34,470 nt of DNA from Terriglobia bacterium (GCA_020073485.1 JAIQFB010000011.1:114046-148515), one strand, 5' to 3'; shown: positions 15,753 to 25,295, counted from the stretch's first letter. A program made the numbers and translations. The notes: generated by a model not told the origin, from the letters alone.

Positions 15753-17786
15753 TCAGCCGGCTTCGCTGGGCGCGGGCTCGCTTGCAGCAGAGAAAAATCC
15801 GGAAAGATCGCGTTGTTTCAGTGTGCGGATGCGGTCGCGGAGGGCGGCGGCGCGCTCGAACTCGAATTTCTTGGCGGCGTCGCGCATCTGGACGTCGAGC
15901 TGCGCGAGGACCTCGCCGAGTTTTGCTTCGCTGGTGATGTCGGCGTCGGCGAAATCCTCGGCGGGGATGGTAACGTAGTCGGCTTCGACGATCGCGGCCA
16001 GCTTCATGTCCACGGACTTGATGATGGACATGGGTGTGATGTGATTCAGATCGTTGTAGGCAACTTGTTTGGCGCGGCGGCGGTTTGTTTCCTCGATGGC
16101 CTGAGCCATCGAGCCCGTGATGCGGTCGGCATAGAGGATGGCGCGGCCTTCGACGTGGCGCGCGCAGCGGCCGATGGTCTGAATGAGCGCGGTGGCGCTT
16201 CGCAGGTAGCCTTCCTTGTCGGCGTCGAGGATTGCGACCAGCGAAACTTCGGGCAGGTCGAGGCCTTCGCGCAGCAGGTTGATGCCGATCAAGACGTCGA
16301 ATTCCCCGCGGCGCAAATCGCGGAGGATTCGTACGCGCTCGAGCGTATCGATTTCCGAGTGCATGTAGCGACAGCGCACGCCGGTTTCGGTGAAATATTC
16401 CGCAAGATCCTCGGCCATGCGCTTGGTGAGCGTGGTGACTAGGACGCGCTCGTTTTTCTCGGCGCGGACGCGGATTTCCTCAAGTAAATCATCCACCTGG
16501 CCCTTCACGGGGCGCACTTCGATCTGCGGGTCGACCAATCCCGTTGGTCGGATCACCTGCTCCACCACTACGCCGGCCGATTTGGTCAGTTCGTAGGGAC
16601 CGGGCGTGGCCGAGACATAGACGATTTGTCCGGTGCGGTGCTCGAATTCCTCGAAATTCAGCGGGCGGTTATCGAGCGCCGAGGGCATGCGGAAGCCGTA
16701 ATTCACCAGCGTCTGCTTGCGCGAGCGGTCGCCGTGATACATGGCGTGGAGCTGCGGCACGGTCTGATGCGATTCGTCGATGAACAGCAAATAATCCTCT
16801 GGAAAATAATCGAGCAGGGTGGGCGGGGCTTCGCCGGGCAGGCGGCCGGACATGTGCCGCGAATAATTTTCAATGCCGTGGCAGTAGCCGATGGTGCGCA
16901 TCATTTCGATGTCGAACATGGTGCGCTGCCAGACGCGCTGCGCTTCCGCGAATTTTCCCTGCTTTTCGAGTTCCGGTTTCCACCAGTCGAGTTCCTCGAG
17001 GATGGTGCGGATGGCGCGCTCGCGCTGGGCCGCGGGCATCACGTAGTGCGATTTCGGGTAAATCGTCAATTTCGGCAGATCGGTCTGGCCGGTGCGGACG
17101 GCGCCGGTGAGCGGATCGAGCTGGCGGATGGCTTCGACTTGCGCGCCCCAGAGTTCGACGGCGTAGGCGTTGTCTTCGTATGGAGGATAAATTTCCACGC
17201 GGTCGCCGCGCACGCGGAAGGTACCGCGGCGGAGATCCTCCGCGCGGTCGTACTGAATGTCGACCAGCTTGCGCAGCAGGGCTTCGCGCGCGGTGCTCTG
17301 CCCTTTTTCGATCTGCACGCGCATGCCGAAGTAGGATTCCGGCGAGCCGATGCCGTAGATGCAGGAAACGGAGGCAACAATGACAACGTCGCGGCGCTCG
17401 AACAGCGAGCGCGTGGCGCTCATGCGCAGCTTGTCGAGTTCGTCGTTGATCGTCGATTCTTTCTCGATGAACGTGTCGGAAGCGGGAATGTAGGCTTCGG
17501 GCTGGTAGTAATCGTAATAGCTGACGAAATATTCGACCGCGTTTTGCGGGAAGAAACTCTTGAATTCGCTGTAGAGCTGGGCGGCGAGCGTCTTGTTGTG
17601 CGCCAGGACGAGAGACGGGCGATTGGCGCGCTCGATCATCTTGGCGACGGTGAACGTTTTGCCCGAGCCGGTGACGCCGAGCAGGACTTGGTGCTTCTCG
17701 CCGTCCTCGAGGCCTCGCGAGAGCTGCTGGATGGCCTCAGGCTGGTCGCCGCGCGGCTCGTAGTCGCTCATGAGTTTGAAGTTCAT
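15753..17786 (-). CDS. uvrB: UvrB, excinuclease ABC subunit B
   Basis: 677 residues, full length for UvrB (about 660-690). Walker A GVTGSGKT at 37-44, the DNA-gripping beta-hairpin region [16 protein letters not shown] at 86-101, helicase motif II FIDESH at about 336-341, and later motifs such as [20 protein letters not shown] and [11 protein letters not shown] are intact. A C-terminal UVR domain (about 625-660, [19 protein letters not shown]) contacts UvrC. It verifies damage after UvrA loading and positions UvrC for dual incision in nucleotide excision repair. The start is the ATG at 17786, immediately before the conserved [15 protein letters not shown]; the ribosome site is weak. It stands alone, as uvrB often does. 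Confidence 0.98.
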   Translation of the reverse strand: MNFKLMSDYEPRGDQPEAIQQLSRGLEDGEKHQVLLGVTGSGKTFTVAKMIERANRPSLVLAHNKTLAAQLYSEFKSFFPQNAVEYFVSYYDYYQPEAYIPASDTFIEKESTINDELDKLRMSATRSLFERRDVVIVASVSCIYGIGSPESYFGMRVQIEKGQSTAREALLRKLVDIQYDRAEDLRRGTFRVRGDRVEIYPPYEDNAYAVELWGAQVEAIRQLDPLTGAVRTGQTDLPKLTIYPKSHYVMPAAQRERAIRTILEELDWWKPELEKQGKFAEAQRVWQRTMFDIEMMRTIGYCHGIENYSRHMSGRLPGEAPPTLLDYFPEDYLLFIDESHQTVPQLHAMYHGDRSRKQTLVNYGFRMPSALDNRPLNFEEFEHRTGQIVYVSATPGPYELTKSAGVVVEQVIRPTGLVDPQIEVRPVKGQVDDLLEEIRVRAEKNERVLVTTLTKRMAEDLAEYFTETGVRCRYMHSEIDTLERVRILRDLRRGEFDVLIGINLLREGLDLPEVSLVAILDADKEGYLRSATALIQTIGRCARHVEGRAILYADRITGSMAQAIEETNRRRAKQVAYNDLNHITPMSIIKSVDMKLAAIVEADYVTIPAEDFADADITSEAKLGEVLAQLDVQMRDAAKKFEFERAAALRDRIRTLKQRDLSGFFSAASEPAPSEAG

Positions 17787-17880
17787 GGGTATAGGGCCGC
17801 ACGGCGGTTTCGCAAGGCCGCGCGGAATCCTCTAGTATAACCTAACTTTCGGGGCTGACTAGAAATGGGGCGGGCAGCCA

Positions 17881-17954
17881 GTAGGACAGGCACTCTTCCC
17901 TGTCCACGTCAACCTTGCCGGGATGTAAGGGGCAAGCAAGAGTGCCTGTCCTAC
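17881..17954. repeat. Palindrome related to family B
   Basis: GTAGGACAGGCACTCTTCCC at 17881-17900 mirrors GCAAGAGTGCCTGTCCTAC at 17936-17954, with a loop of about 30 bases. The ends are identical over 17 bases. It lies immediately upstream of the truncated flavoenzyme remnant and downstream of the uvrB promoter region. Confidence 0.7.
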
Positions 17955-17970
17955 AAAGACCACTTGAGCG

Positions 17971-18603
17971 ATGTATCATTCGTGTTGTTGCCCTCATAGA
18001 GGAGACCTGTGCGGCAGACCGGAATTCTGCGCGACCAATCTGTGGATTTATGGCGATGCGGATCATGATGCGGGTTTCACGCGTTTTGAGAAAGATCCCA
18101 GCAGGCCGTTTCCGGTTCTGTTCATTTCTTTTCCTTCGGCCAAAGACCCGACGTTCGCCGAGCGGTATCCGGGACGCTCAACGATCGAAGTGGTCGCGCC
18201 AATTCCCTACGGCATGTTCGATCGCTGGGCCGATACGGCATGGAAACGGCGCGGCGCGGAATACAACGAACACAAGCAGACGTTGACGGCGCGGCTTCAG
18301 AAGGAACTCGAGCGCAACGTGCCCGCCACTTGCGGCAAGATCGAAGCCGCCGAAATCTCAACGCCGCTCTCCACGCGGCACTTCGCCAATTATCAGAATG
18401 GAGAAATTTACGGTGCCAGTTGCGTCCCGGCGCGATTCCGCGCCCGTGTTTTTGGTGCCCGCACGCCCTTCCGGAATCTGTTTCTGACCGGGCAGGACGC
18501 CTGCACCCTCGGCGTGAGCGGCGCGCTGTTTGGCGGCGTGATTACGGCCTCGGCAATTTTGCGGCGGAATTTGATGGGGGTTGTATCGCGACCTGGAGGC
18601 TGA
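17971..18603 (+). pseudogene. C-terminal remnant of phytoene desaturase/retinol saturase-like flavoenzyme
   Basis: An open frame of 210 codons whose recognisable part starts near residue 22 (TNLWIYGDADHD). It contains the C-terminal landmarks of the CrtI/CrtISO/retinol-saturase oxidoreductases: FPSAKDPTFAERYPG, then APIPYGMFDRW, the EISTPLSTRHF segment and the FAD-closing NLFLTGQDACTLGVSGALFGG. The N-terminal half, with the dinucleotide-binding GxGxxG and roughly 300 residues, is absent in every frame upstream, where only 17787-17970 separates it from uvrB. The first 20 residues (cysteine-rich, with no ribosome site at the ATG) look like read-through of unrelated sequence. The palindrome at 17881-17954 sits right at the truncation side. 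The remaining frame is intact, so the loss may be recent, or the fragment may still be made; function is unlikely without the FAD-binding half. Confidence 0.72.
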
Positions 18604-18638
18604 ATGGACTTGGAAGAGCGGACCCGAAATGCGCAGGT

Positions 18639-19718
18639 TCACTTCCCGTGCCCCTCATCCCCAATCAACTCGACTTGGGAGCGCGACTGAACCGTGCCAG
18701 CGTAGCGCATGGACGTGTTGTTGCGGTTGGTTGTGAGGGTTACGTCCATGTCTTCCGATCCGGTTTGCGAGACGCTGACGACGGCGCCGGAGCGCAGCGA
18801 GACATAAATCAAACTTTGGCCGGAGCCGGTCCAATTCCCCTTGGTTTGCACGCCGTTTTTGCGGTAGTCCTCGGGAGTGGGGTCGCGGACGGGCTTGGGG
18901 CGGACCAGGTTCAGGTGCGTGAGGATTACAGCGCAGGTTTCTCCGGCCGGTCCGGCTGCGGGGGAATCGGAGGAGGTAGCGGGCGCCGGCAACTCCGGAT
19001 TCGGCGGGCGGCAGGGTTCGTTGCGCAGGTATTGAGAATCGGTGCGCCAGACCATGCCTGCAACCGGGAGCGAGTTGGCGGGCTGGTCGGAAGTCCACGT
19101 CTCGCCGATCGCGACGCCTCCGGGAGGCGCGCCAGAACTCGCGTCGAGATGGCCGATCCAGTCGCGCGCGGCCTGCGCGGCCTTTTCTCCTTCCACAATT
19201 CCTTCGAGGCCGGAAACCGATTTCACTTTTCCGGCGGCATCGAGTGTGAATTCGACGACTTTTCCTTCGAGGTTTTTGTACTGTTCCCTGGTGGCGTTAG
19301 CAGTGGGATCGAAGGTATCGGCGCGGATAGTGGCGGTGGATTTTTCGTAGGTGGTGCGCAGGCGAATGCCGCCCGCCGCGCCCTCCGGCGGCAGAACTTC
19401 CATGCGAATGGTGGCGTCCCAGGTAATCACCAGGCTGGAGGGGCCTTGTGGGTCCGCGGAGAAGCCGGATTGCGTGGTGGCCGTGGTGGTCTCGAATTCC
19501 ATGGCGTAGCGCAAAACCTGGCCAGGGGCGTATCGCGGGGAGAGAGAAACGCGTGGAGAAGCGGCGGCGCTTTTTTGTTCATGCGCCGGGAGCGATTTTT
19601 TTGGCGCGCTCGATTGGGCGCGGGAGGCGAGCGGGACGGCCAGCAGGAGCAGGCCTAGCGCGAAAGTAATCCGAACGGACGCGAGGTGATCGCCGGGAAA
19701 TGCGCGGTGGCTCGGCAT
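18639..19718 (-). CDS. Secreted protein of unknown function
   Basis: 359 residues. A signal peptide is clear (residues about 15-35, VRITFALGLLLLAVPLASRA before QSSAPKK). The mature part is beta-rich: RYAPGQVLRYAMEFETTTAT, then VITWDATIRMEVLPPEG, KVVEFTLDAAGKVKSVSGLE and a closing MDVTLTTNRNNTSMRYAGTVQS. It reads like a periplasmic or surface lipid- or polymer-interacting barrel, but I do not recognise a named family. A Pro/Ala-rich loop with two cysteines (CRPPNPELPAP to ETCAVIL) interrupts it. The ATG at 19718 lacks a clear ribosome site. It is convergent with the flavoenzyme remnant, 35 bases apart. Confidence 0.75.
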   Translation of the reverse strand: MPSHRAFPGDHLASVRITFALGLLLLAVPLASRAQSSAPKKSLPAHEQKSAAASPRVSLSPRYAPGQVLRYAMEFETTTATTQSGFSADPQGPSSLVITWDATIRMEVLPPEGAAGGIRLRTTYEKSTATIRADTFDPTANATREQYKNLEGKVVEFTLDAAGKVKSVSGLEGIVEGEKAAQAARDWIGHLDASSGAPPGGVAIGETWTSDQPANSLPVAGMVWRTDSQYLRNEPCRPPNPELPAPATSSDSPAAGPAGETCAVILTHLNLVRPKPVRDPTPEDYRKNGVQTKGNWTGSGQSLIYVSLRSGAVVSVSQTGSEDMDVTLTTNRNNTSMRYAGTVQSRSQVELIGDEGHGK

Positions 19719-20033
19719 GGATTGATACTAAGACGCGGAGTCGCCTGTTGCAATGCGGCAAATAGCAGATTCGGGAAGCGAAGGTTTCAGTGCGTGCGGG
19801 TCAGCTCAAGTTCGAGCGCGCCAGCGTCTAAATCCGCTTCAATTTTGCGCGGATTACGGCACGGCTTGAAGCCGTGCCGTACAGAGACTAAGTAGTTGCC
19901 AAGCTGGCCTTCTTTGCCTGTGCTGGTTTACCTGCTGTACTCGGAAAGTTCGCGCAGGCTGAGCACGTTACGGCAAAGATTATGGAGCAAACCTGCGCCG
20001 GGTCGAGAATGCGCGTGGGGCGGGAGAGTGACT
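19719..20033. other. Intergenic stretch with a perfect 13-bp palindrome
   Basis: 315 bases between two minus-strand genes. The one clear element is the palindrome at 19855-19881 described separately. It may end transcription of the AsmA-like gene. No gene, tRNA or other element was recognised here. Confidence 0.4.
19855..19881. repeat. Perfect palindrome of family C
   Basis: TACGGCACGGCTT (19855-19867) and AAGCCGTGCCGTA (19869-19881) are perfect reverse complements around one central G. A single-stranded hairpin would need a few bases opened at the tip. A shorter relative, ACGGCTTTCAGCCGT, occurs at 10711-10725 inside the 3' end of the DUF2520 gene. Confidence 0.7.
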
Positions 20034-22748
20034 TTATCGACCGCCGCGGCGGGGGGCGGGCTTGGTGGCGGGCGATGCGAGGGCCAGCTTGGGATTTTCG
20101 ATCGTCCCGCTGAGCAGGAAACCGGGGGGCGCGGCGGAAACGGGTTGAAGGGACGTTTGGTTATTAGGAATCGATGGGCTGATGCGAATGTCCAGTTCGT
20201 GGGAAAAATCGATTCGGCCAGCGGCTTGCAGCCGGACCTGTGCGCGGACCAGAACAAAATCAGACAGCGCGATGCCGCGGCTCAGAATCCGGAAATTTCC
20301 GGCGACCGACGAGAACGACGTTGACGGCGATTCTTGCGCATTTGCGGGCGCGGCGCCGGGAGGGGCGGCGGTGAAATCAAGGCCACTGATCTGCACATTG
20401 CGCGCGTCGAGCGTGCCCTTCCCTTCCATCGAAGCGATGAGCGCCTCGCGGCCGATGCCGTGCGTGGAAAGAGAAAGCGTGCCGGAAGACGTTCCGGCGA
20501 CGCGACTCGTGAGCGGGGGCACGGCGCGGGCGAGTTGCGCGAGATTCACGCGGTCGAAGCGGCCCTGAAAATCATAGGAAGGATCGGCAAGCAAGTTGGC
20601 GTCCAAGGTGCCGGAAACTTTTCCGCCGAAGAAATCCGCCTTTGCGTTGCGAATCTTGAGAGCGCGGCCATCGAGTTCCACCGCGGCGTCAAATTGGTCG
20701 AAGCGCATGGGCGTCAGATCGAGCTCTGCTATGCGAAGGCGCCCTTGCGCGGCAAGGCGCGCGACGCCCGCGTCAGTCAATGGAGCGGCGGCAGCGGCGG
20801 ATCCAAAGCCGGTGAGGCGGGCCAAAAATCCGGGCCTTGCGCGGGGCCCAAGCCAGCGGTCCAGCTCCGCCATGTCCAGCCGGTCGGCGGTGAGGTCGAA
20901 CGTCCATTGCGGGCGCGGCGGGGCGCCGGAGTCCGACGGAATTAGGACCGCGGGTTTTCGGGAAATCGAACCGTGCCAGGCGGCGCCCAGCGCTCCAGCT
21001 GCGGTAACTGTGATGGTTTGGCCCGCCACCGAATATTCGACGTGTGTCTTTAGCAGCCGGACGGGCTGATTCATGTGCGCCAAGCTCACCGCGAGGCCTC
21101 GAAAATCCAGGGTGCCAAGCCAGACAGCGGCGGGTGCATCCGATTGGCGAGCGCCGCGCATCTTGACGGAAATGCCGCCTTCTCCGGTCCAGCCCTGGTT
21201 CAAGGGCTGGGCGAGGGCGTGTGAAATCGTGAGCCAGTCCTGGGCGCGGGGCGTGGCTCCCTCGATGGAGCAGTTCCAGTTCGGGGGCCACCGGAAAACA
21301 CCGCCGCTATCGGAAAAAATCGATCCGCGAAGAAGAAATGAACTGGTGGTGGAAACATCCGTCGCTCCGGCATCCGTTTTCGCGACCGCGTTCAGCGAGC
21401 CGGAGGCGAAGGAAAATTCCGTGGGGGCAAAATCCAGCCCGCCGCGGGATACTCCGGCATTCACGGCGCCAAAGCGCAAGGGCGCAGGCAGGGATTTCGC
21501 CGTCAACGCGCCGCCTGCGCTGGCGATTGCGCCGCGTTGCAGTTGGAGCGGCCATCCGCCCAGCGTGACGTCCACTCCAAGGGAACCTTCGGCGCGAAGA
21601 TCTTCGGCGACATCCGGCCGCAGCGCGCGGTACCACGAAAGGACGTCCTGCAATCCCAGCGTTGACGATTCGATGTGGAGTTGCGGATGAATCCCGCGCG
21701 CCCAATCCACGTCTCCGGTCCCTTCCAGATGCGAACCCGGCATTTCCAAGAGCAGTTTGCGGATTTCCGCGCGGGCCTCGCCCAATCGCCAGGCGGCATC
21801 GAGAGAAAGATTCGCGCCGGGGTCGGTATCGCGTCCGGGAAGATTCCAGGCATGAATACCGGTCAAGTGGGCCACTCCGGAAATGGACCACTGCGCTCCG
21901 CCGGAAGACGCGGCGGACGGCGAGGAGACATCCGGAGGACCAACGCGAGCGCTGAGGTCGAGGGCAAGTTCGCCGCGGATTCCGTAGTCCTTTTGGCGGA
22001 CAATGCGCAAGGCGTCAGCCACGGAAGCGGCGCGCCAGGTCAGATTCAACTCGGCGGGCTGCAGGCGCGCGGAAGTTCCCGCAATCGTGCCGCGCAAGCG
22101 AAGCATGCCGATGTCCTGAAGTTCGATGCCGGCGCGCATGGGACGCGCCTGCAAGTCGAGTTGCCAGCGGCCGGCGCTGTCCCGCTCGACATTTCCGGAA
22201 ACGTCGAGCAGTGCGAAGGGGCTCTTGTCCTCCCGCTGCTTGAAATTGATGCGTCCCGCATCCACGTCGATGCGGTACAGGCGCTCCGCCTGCGCGCCGC
22301 TGGATGCGGCGATGGGACCCACAAATCCCGGCCGGGACGCGCCAGACGGAGCAGGGGGCAGCCAGCGTTCGATGTTCCAATGTCCCTCGGCGTCGCGCAC
22401 CAGATTCAAGCTGGGGCGCGAGAGAGTCACGGACCCAAATTCAAAGCGCCCGGAAAGCAGCGCTCCCCAGCGCAGCCCAGCCGTTAGCGTTTCGGCGCGC
22501 AGGAAATACTCGTTGCCGAAATCAGGATCTTCGGAGACGGTGACCGAGTGGGCTTCGAGGCGCGCGCCATCCAGCAGGCTGAAATCGAAACGGGCGACGT
22601 CCACCGGACGCCCGAAGCTCGCGACCAGGCGCGTGATCAGGTAGCGGCGCGCGGCCGCGGTTTGCAGCGCGCGGGAAAAAGCGGCGCTCGCAGCCACGGT
22701 CAGCACGGCGACGATCAGAGCCCAGCGCAGCCATTTTCGTTTTCTCAT
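20034..22748 (-). CDS. AsmA family protein
   Basis: 904 residues, in the usual AsmA/YhjG size range. An N-terminal anchor (KWLRWALIVAVLTVAASAAF, about 5-24) is followed by the AsmA N-terminal pattern: RRYLITRLVASFGRPVDVARF, LLDGARLEAHSVTVSEDP, FLRAETLTAGLRWGALLSG and SVTLSRPSLNLVRDAEGHWN. The rest is long beta-rich repeats, and the C-terminal 250 residues carry the AsmA-type block (LRIAELDLTPMRFDQFDA, KADFFGGKVSGTLDANLL, GTLDARNVQISGLD). AsmA-like proteins are bridge-like lipid carriers between inner and outer membranes, which fits a diderm. The basic C-terminus (PKPAPRRGGR) is of unknown value. The ATG at 22748 follows only a weak ribosome site. It is 51 bases downstream of lepB and may share its transcript. 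Confidence 0.9.
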   Translation of the reverse strand: MRKRKWLRWALIVAVLTVAASAAFSRALQTAAARRYLITRLVASFGRPVDVARFDFSLLDGARLEAHSVTVSEDPDFGNEYFLRAETLTAGLRWGALLSGRFEFGSVTLSRPSLNLVRDAEGHWNIERWLPPAPSGASRPGFVGPIAASSGAQAERLYRIDVDAGRINFKQREDKSPFALLDVSGNVERDSAGRWQLDLQARPMRAGIELQDIGMLRLRGTIAGTSARLQPAELNLTWRAASVADALRIVRQKDYGIRGELALDLSARVGPPDVSSPSAASSGGAQWSISGVAHLTGIHAWNLPGRDTDPGANLSLDAAWRLGEARAEIRKLLLEMPGSHLEGTGDVDWARGIHPQLHIESSTLGLQDVLSWYRALRPDVAEDLRAEGSLGVDVTLGGWPLQLQRGAIASAGGALTAKSLPAPLRFGAVNAGVSRGGLDFAPTEFSFASGSLNAVAKTDAGATDVSTTSSFLLRGSIFSDSGGVFRWPPNWNCSIEGATPRAQDWLTISHALAQPLNQGWTGEGGISVKMRGARQSDAPAAVWLGTLDFRGLAVSLAHMNQPVRLLKTHVEYSVAGQTITVTAAGALGAAWHGSISRKPAVLIPSDSGAPPRPQWTFDLTADRLDMAELDRWLGPRARPGFLARLTGFGSAAAAAPLTDAGVARLAAQGRLRIAELDLTPMRFDQFDAAVELDGRALKIRNAKADFFGGKVSGTLDANLLADPSYDFQGRFDRVNLAQLARAVPPLTSRVAGTSSGTLSLSTHGIGREALIASMEGKGTLDARNVQISGLDFTAAPPGAAPANAQESPSTSFSSVAGNFRILSRGIALSDFVLVRAQVRLQAAGRIDFSHELDIRISPSIPNNQTSLQPVSAAPPGFLLSGTIENPKLALASPATKPAPRRGGR

Positions 22749-22798
22749 CGTGAGATCAGGAATTGTGGCAAAAGGAAGAAGAGAAGAAAAGCGGCGTT

Positions 22799-23596
22799 TC
22801 AGTGAACCTCATGGAGCATGCGGGACCACCGCGTGCGCGATGGCAAATGGAGGATGGTATCGAGAAGATTCAATACCCATCCATTCAGGTTCTGATTGGC
22901 GTCATCGTCGTGAGAGGCCTGCACCGACCAGTAAATCACCACGGGGCGTCCCATGATCGCATCGCGATCCACAAATCCCCAAAACCGGCTGTCCCAGCTG
23001 TGATCGCGGTTATCTCCCATGGCGAAATATTTTCCCGCAGGGACCACGATTTCTCCGTCCTGGACGTATTGCAGGATCTGATCGGCCCATTCGGGCTGCA
23101 TATTGGCCTGCAGGTATTCGGCGCTGCGCGGCGGAAAGTTGTCGCCAAAAGGATCATAGGGAGCGGCCGGGTCGCGCACCACGTATGGTTCGACGCTGCG
23201 TTTGCCGTTCACATAGACCTGCTGGTCCACGATTTTGATGCGGTCGCCGGGCACGCCGATGACGCGCTTTACGTAATGCGGGTGGTCCTGGTAGGGAAAC
23301 TTGAAGACGATGATGTCGCCGCGATGAATTTCGCGATACGGGAGCATGGCGTCATACCAGTGGCCGCGCCCGCCGAAAATAAATTTGTTCACCAGCAGGT
23401 GGTCGCCAACCAGGAGCGTGGGCTCCATGGATTGCGAAGGAATTTTAAAAGCCTGGACGACAAAAGTAGTGCCGAACAAGGCGAGAATCACGGTCACCAG
23501 CAGAGATTCGATGTACTCGCGGAGCGTGGCGGGCTGCGTTTCGGCGCGCTGCGCCGCGGCTTGGCGCGCTTCGACGGCCTGGGCGGATTCAGACAT
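22799..23596 (-). CDS. lepB: Signal peptidase I
   Basis: 265 residues. One membrane helix (about 30-48, ESLLVTVILALFGTTFVVQ) leads to the catalytic Ser in PSQSMEPTL (S56) and the general base Lys in YVKRVIGVPGD (K110). The late GDNRDHSWDSRFWG box completes the S26 family set. It cuts Sec and Tat signal peptides on the outer face of the inner membrane, including those of the many exported proteins in this window. The ATG at 23596 has GAGGA about 9 bases before it. It lies 12 bases downstream of rnc, so an rnc-lepB transcription unit is very likely. The C-terminal 20 residues (LDTILHLPSRTRWSRMLHE) look like an extra amphipathic tail. Confidence 0.97.
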   Translation of the reverse strand: MSESAQAVEARQAAAQRAETQPATLREYIESLLVTVILALFGTTFVVQAFKIPSQSMEPTLLVGDHLLVNKFIFGGRGHWYDAMLPYREIHRGDIIVFKFPYQDHPHYVKRVIGVPGDRIKIVDQQVYVNGKRSVEPYVVRDPAAPYDPFGDNFPPRSAEYLQANMQPEWADQILQYVQDGEIVVPAGKYFAMGDNRDHSWDSRFWGFVDRDAIMGRPVVIYWSVQASHDDDANQNLNGWVLNLLDTILHLPSRTRWSRMLHEVH

Positions 23597-23608
23597 CGTT
23601 GTGAGTCC

Positions 23609-24313
23609 TCAAATTCCTTCCGCTCCTAATTGTATCAGGGCCGCGACCGCTGCGGCTTGCTCAGCTTCTTTTTTTGTTTTGCCGGTGCCAACGGCCGACA
23701 CATCTCCCGCAACACGGACCTCGACGCAAAACGTCTTCTCATGGTCGGGCCCGCTTTCCGAAATGATGTGGTACGTACCGGGCGGCGCGCCCCGCGATTG
23801 CAGCAGTTCCTGCAAAGCGGATTTATGGTCCGTGTGTCCCAGGCGCGCGGCCTGGACGATCATGGCGCCGTCAACCAGAGTCCGCTGCACAAACTGCCGA
23901 GCCGCTTCCAGTCCAGCGTCGAGATAAATGGCAGCGATGACTGCTTCGTAGGCATCCGCCAGTAGAGCCGGTTTCAGTCGCCCGCCGGTTTTCTCCTCGC
24001 CGCGGCCAAGGCGCAAATGCTGCCCTAGGCCAATGCGCTGGGCGGCCCGGGAAAGCGCCGTGGCGTTCACCAGTCGAGCCCGGCTTTTGGAGAGCTGGCC
24101 CTCGCTCCAGTCGGGGAAGGCGCGAACCAGATCTTCGCTGACCAGCAACTCGAGAACAGCGTCGCCGAGAAATTCCAGTTTCTCGTTGTCCTCGCACGAT
24201 TCTTCCGGGGACCGCTCCGCCATGCGAGAACTATGCGTCAATGCCTGAACGAGCCGCGTGGGATCGCGGAACCGATGTCCGAGGACCGACTCCAATTCCG
24301 CGATCTCGCTCAC
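23609..24313 (-). CDS. rnc: Ribonuclease III
   Basis: 234 residues from a GTG start. The RNase III signature NEKLEFLGDAVL is at 43-54 (E47 and D51 acidic), and a second acidic helix (LLADAYEAVIAAIYLDAG) completes the metal site. A C-terminal double-stranded RNA-binding domain runs from DHKSALQELLQSRG to KKEAEQAAAVAAL. The enzyme processes rRNA precursors and other double-stranded RNA. The frame is open back to 24496, but those residues overlap the upstream gene and are Ser/Arg-rich out-of-frame translation. The GTG at 24313 follows GAAGG by 8 bases and gives the normal N-terminus. It lies 19 bases after the TPR gene and 12 before lepB. Confidence 0.96.
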   Translation of the reverse strand: MSEIAELESVLGHRFRDPTRLVQALTHSSRMAERSPEESCEDNEKLEFLGDAVLELLVSEDLVRAFPDWSEGQLSKSRARLVNATALSRAAQRIGLGQHLRLGRGEEKTGGRLKPALLADAYEAVIAAIYLDAGLEAARQFVQRTLVDGAMIVQAARLGHTDHKSALQELLQSRGAPPGTYHIISESGPDHEKTFCVEVRVAGDVSAVGTGKTKKEAEQAAAVAALIQLGAEGI

Positions 24314-24332
24314 AGGCACGGCCTTCAGGACC

Positions 24333-25172
24333 TTAGCGGCCCAACTTCGTTTCCGCGTCGTGCTGCGCAGACGCAGCGCGCTGCTTGCACGCCGCGGCCA
24401 GCGGCCCGCTATCCGAGCACTTCTGGTAGGCGGCGACGGCATCGTGGTAATAGCTGGCGCCCACGTCGGCGTTGCCGAGCAGGTAGTAATCGACAACGTC
24501 GGGGTTGGAGGCGAGCGTCACGGCCTGGGTCAGCTCGGTGCGCGCGTCGTCAAATTTGGAATGATTGAGATTGATCAGCCCCAAGCCGCTGTGGCAAAGG
24601 GACAACTTGTCATTCTTGGCCTTTTCAAAAGCGGCATCGTCGATCTCAGCGGGCTTGGTCATGTTCGGGATCAGTTCGATGGCGTGGTGCGCGTACTTCT
24701 CCGCGTTTTGCAATTGCTGCGCGCCGTCGGGCGTGGTGGCCTTCACCCGGCGGGGGATGGCCATGGCCAGAAGCGAAAGCACGTCCACGTTATCTGGGTC
24801 GAGCGCCAGCGCCTTGGCTCCATCCTCGAACATCTTGTCGGTGTTGCCCGAGACATAGTAGGCGGTGGTCAGCGTGGCGTAGACGCCGTTGAGATAATGG
24901 CTCTGCGGATATTTCGTGGCGAAATCCTCGCCGAGCTGAATCTGCACGTTTGGATCGCCCGTGCGCGCCGCATAAAAAGCCTTGTACGCTGCTTCTTCCT
25001 TCTTGTCGATCTTCTGATTCTTGTCCCCTTTATCCTTGCCCTTATTGTCCTGGGGTGCCGGGGTCGCGGACGGCATGCTCGAGGCGCCTCCGCCGTATTG
25101 GGCCGCCCCCAGGGAAGCGGCGATGGTGAGGCTCAGCAGTACCGCCGGCCACCTGAGAAACTTTGCCATCAT
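24333..25172 (-). CDS. Exported tetratricopeptide-repeat protein
   Basis: 279 residues. Signal peptide (residues about 6-22, LRWPAVLLSLTIAASLG, cut near AAQ), then a Lys/Asp-rich linker (NKGKDKGDKNQKIDKKEE), and several TPR-like helix pairs: VQIQLGEDFATKYPQSHYLN, MFEDGAKALALDPDNVDVLS, AEKYAHHAIELIPNMTKPAE and LGLINLNHSKFDDARTELTQ. It probably acts as a periplasmic scaffold, with the partner unknown. The first ATG (25172) has AGGAG nine bases before it; an ATG at 25169 is next to it. It directly precedes rnc and lepB, and may be the promoter-proximal gene of that unit. Confidence 0.9.
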   Translation of the reverse strand: MMAKFLRWPAVLLSLTIAASLGAAQYGGGASSMPSATPAPQDNKGKDKGDKNQKIDKKEEAAYKAFYAARTGDPNVQIQLGEDFATKYPQSHYLNGVYATLTTAYYVSGNTDKMFEDGAKALALDPDNVDVLSLLAMAIPRRVKATTPDGAQQLQNAEKYAHHAIELIPNMTKPAEIDDAAFEKAKNDKLSLCHSGLGLINLNHSKFDDARTELTQAVTLASNPDVVDYYLLGNADVGASYYHDAVAAYQKCSDSGPLAAACKQRAASAQHDAETKLGR

Positions 25173-25295
25173 ATTATTTAATCTCCTCTGCCTAGAATGA
25201 ATCTCGGAGATGAAAGGAATGCTCCGAGTGAAGTGCATTTTTCACCAGCGTTTTAAACCGCGTAATTCCATTGCACCTTAAACACTACAAAAAAT

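Noticed and set aside
16626-17840. 404-codon plus-strand ORF
   Set aside because: Lies entirely antisense to uvrB, whose protein motifs are unmistakable; the translation has no recognisable domain and is an effect of high third-position GC.
5095-17954. CRISPR array from the recurring GTAG...CTAC units
   Set aside because: Copies are scattered kilobases apart, palindromic and not separated by regular spacers; no cas genes are present.
18240-19658. 472-codon plus-strand ORF
   Set aside because: Overlaps the flavoenzyme remnant in another frame and is antisense to the secreted protein with a clear signal peptide; Gly/Arg-rich composition is typical of shadow frames.
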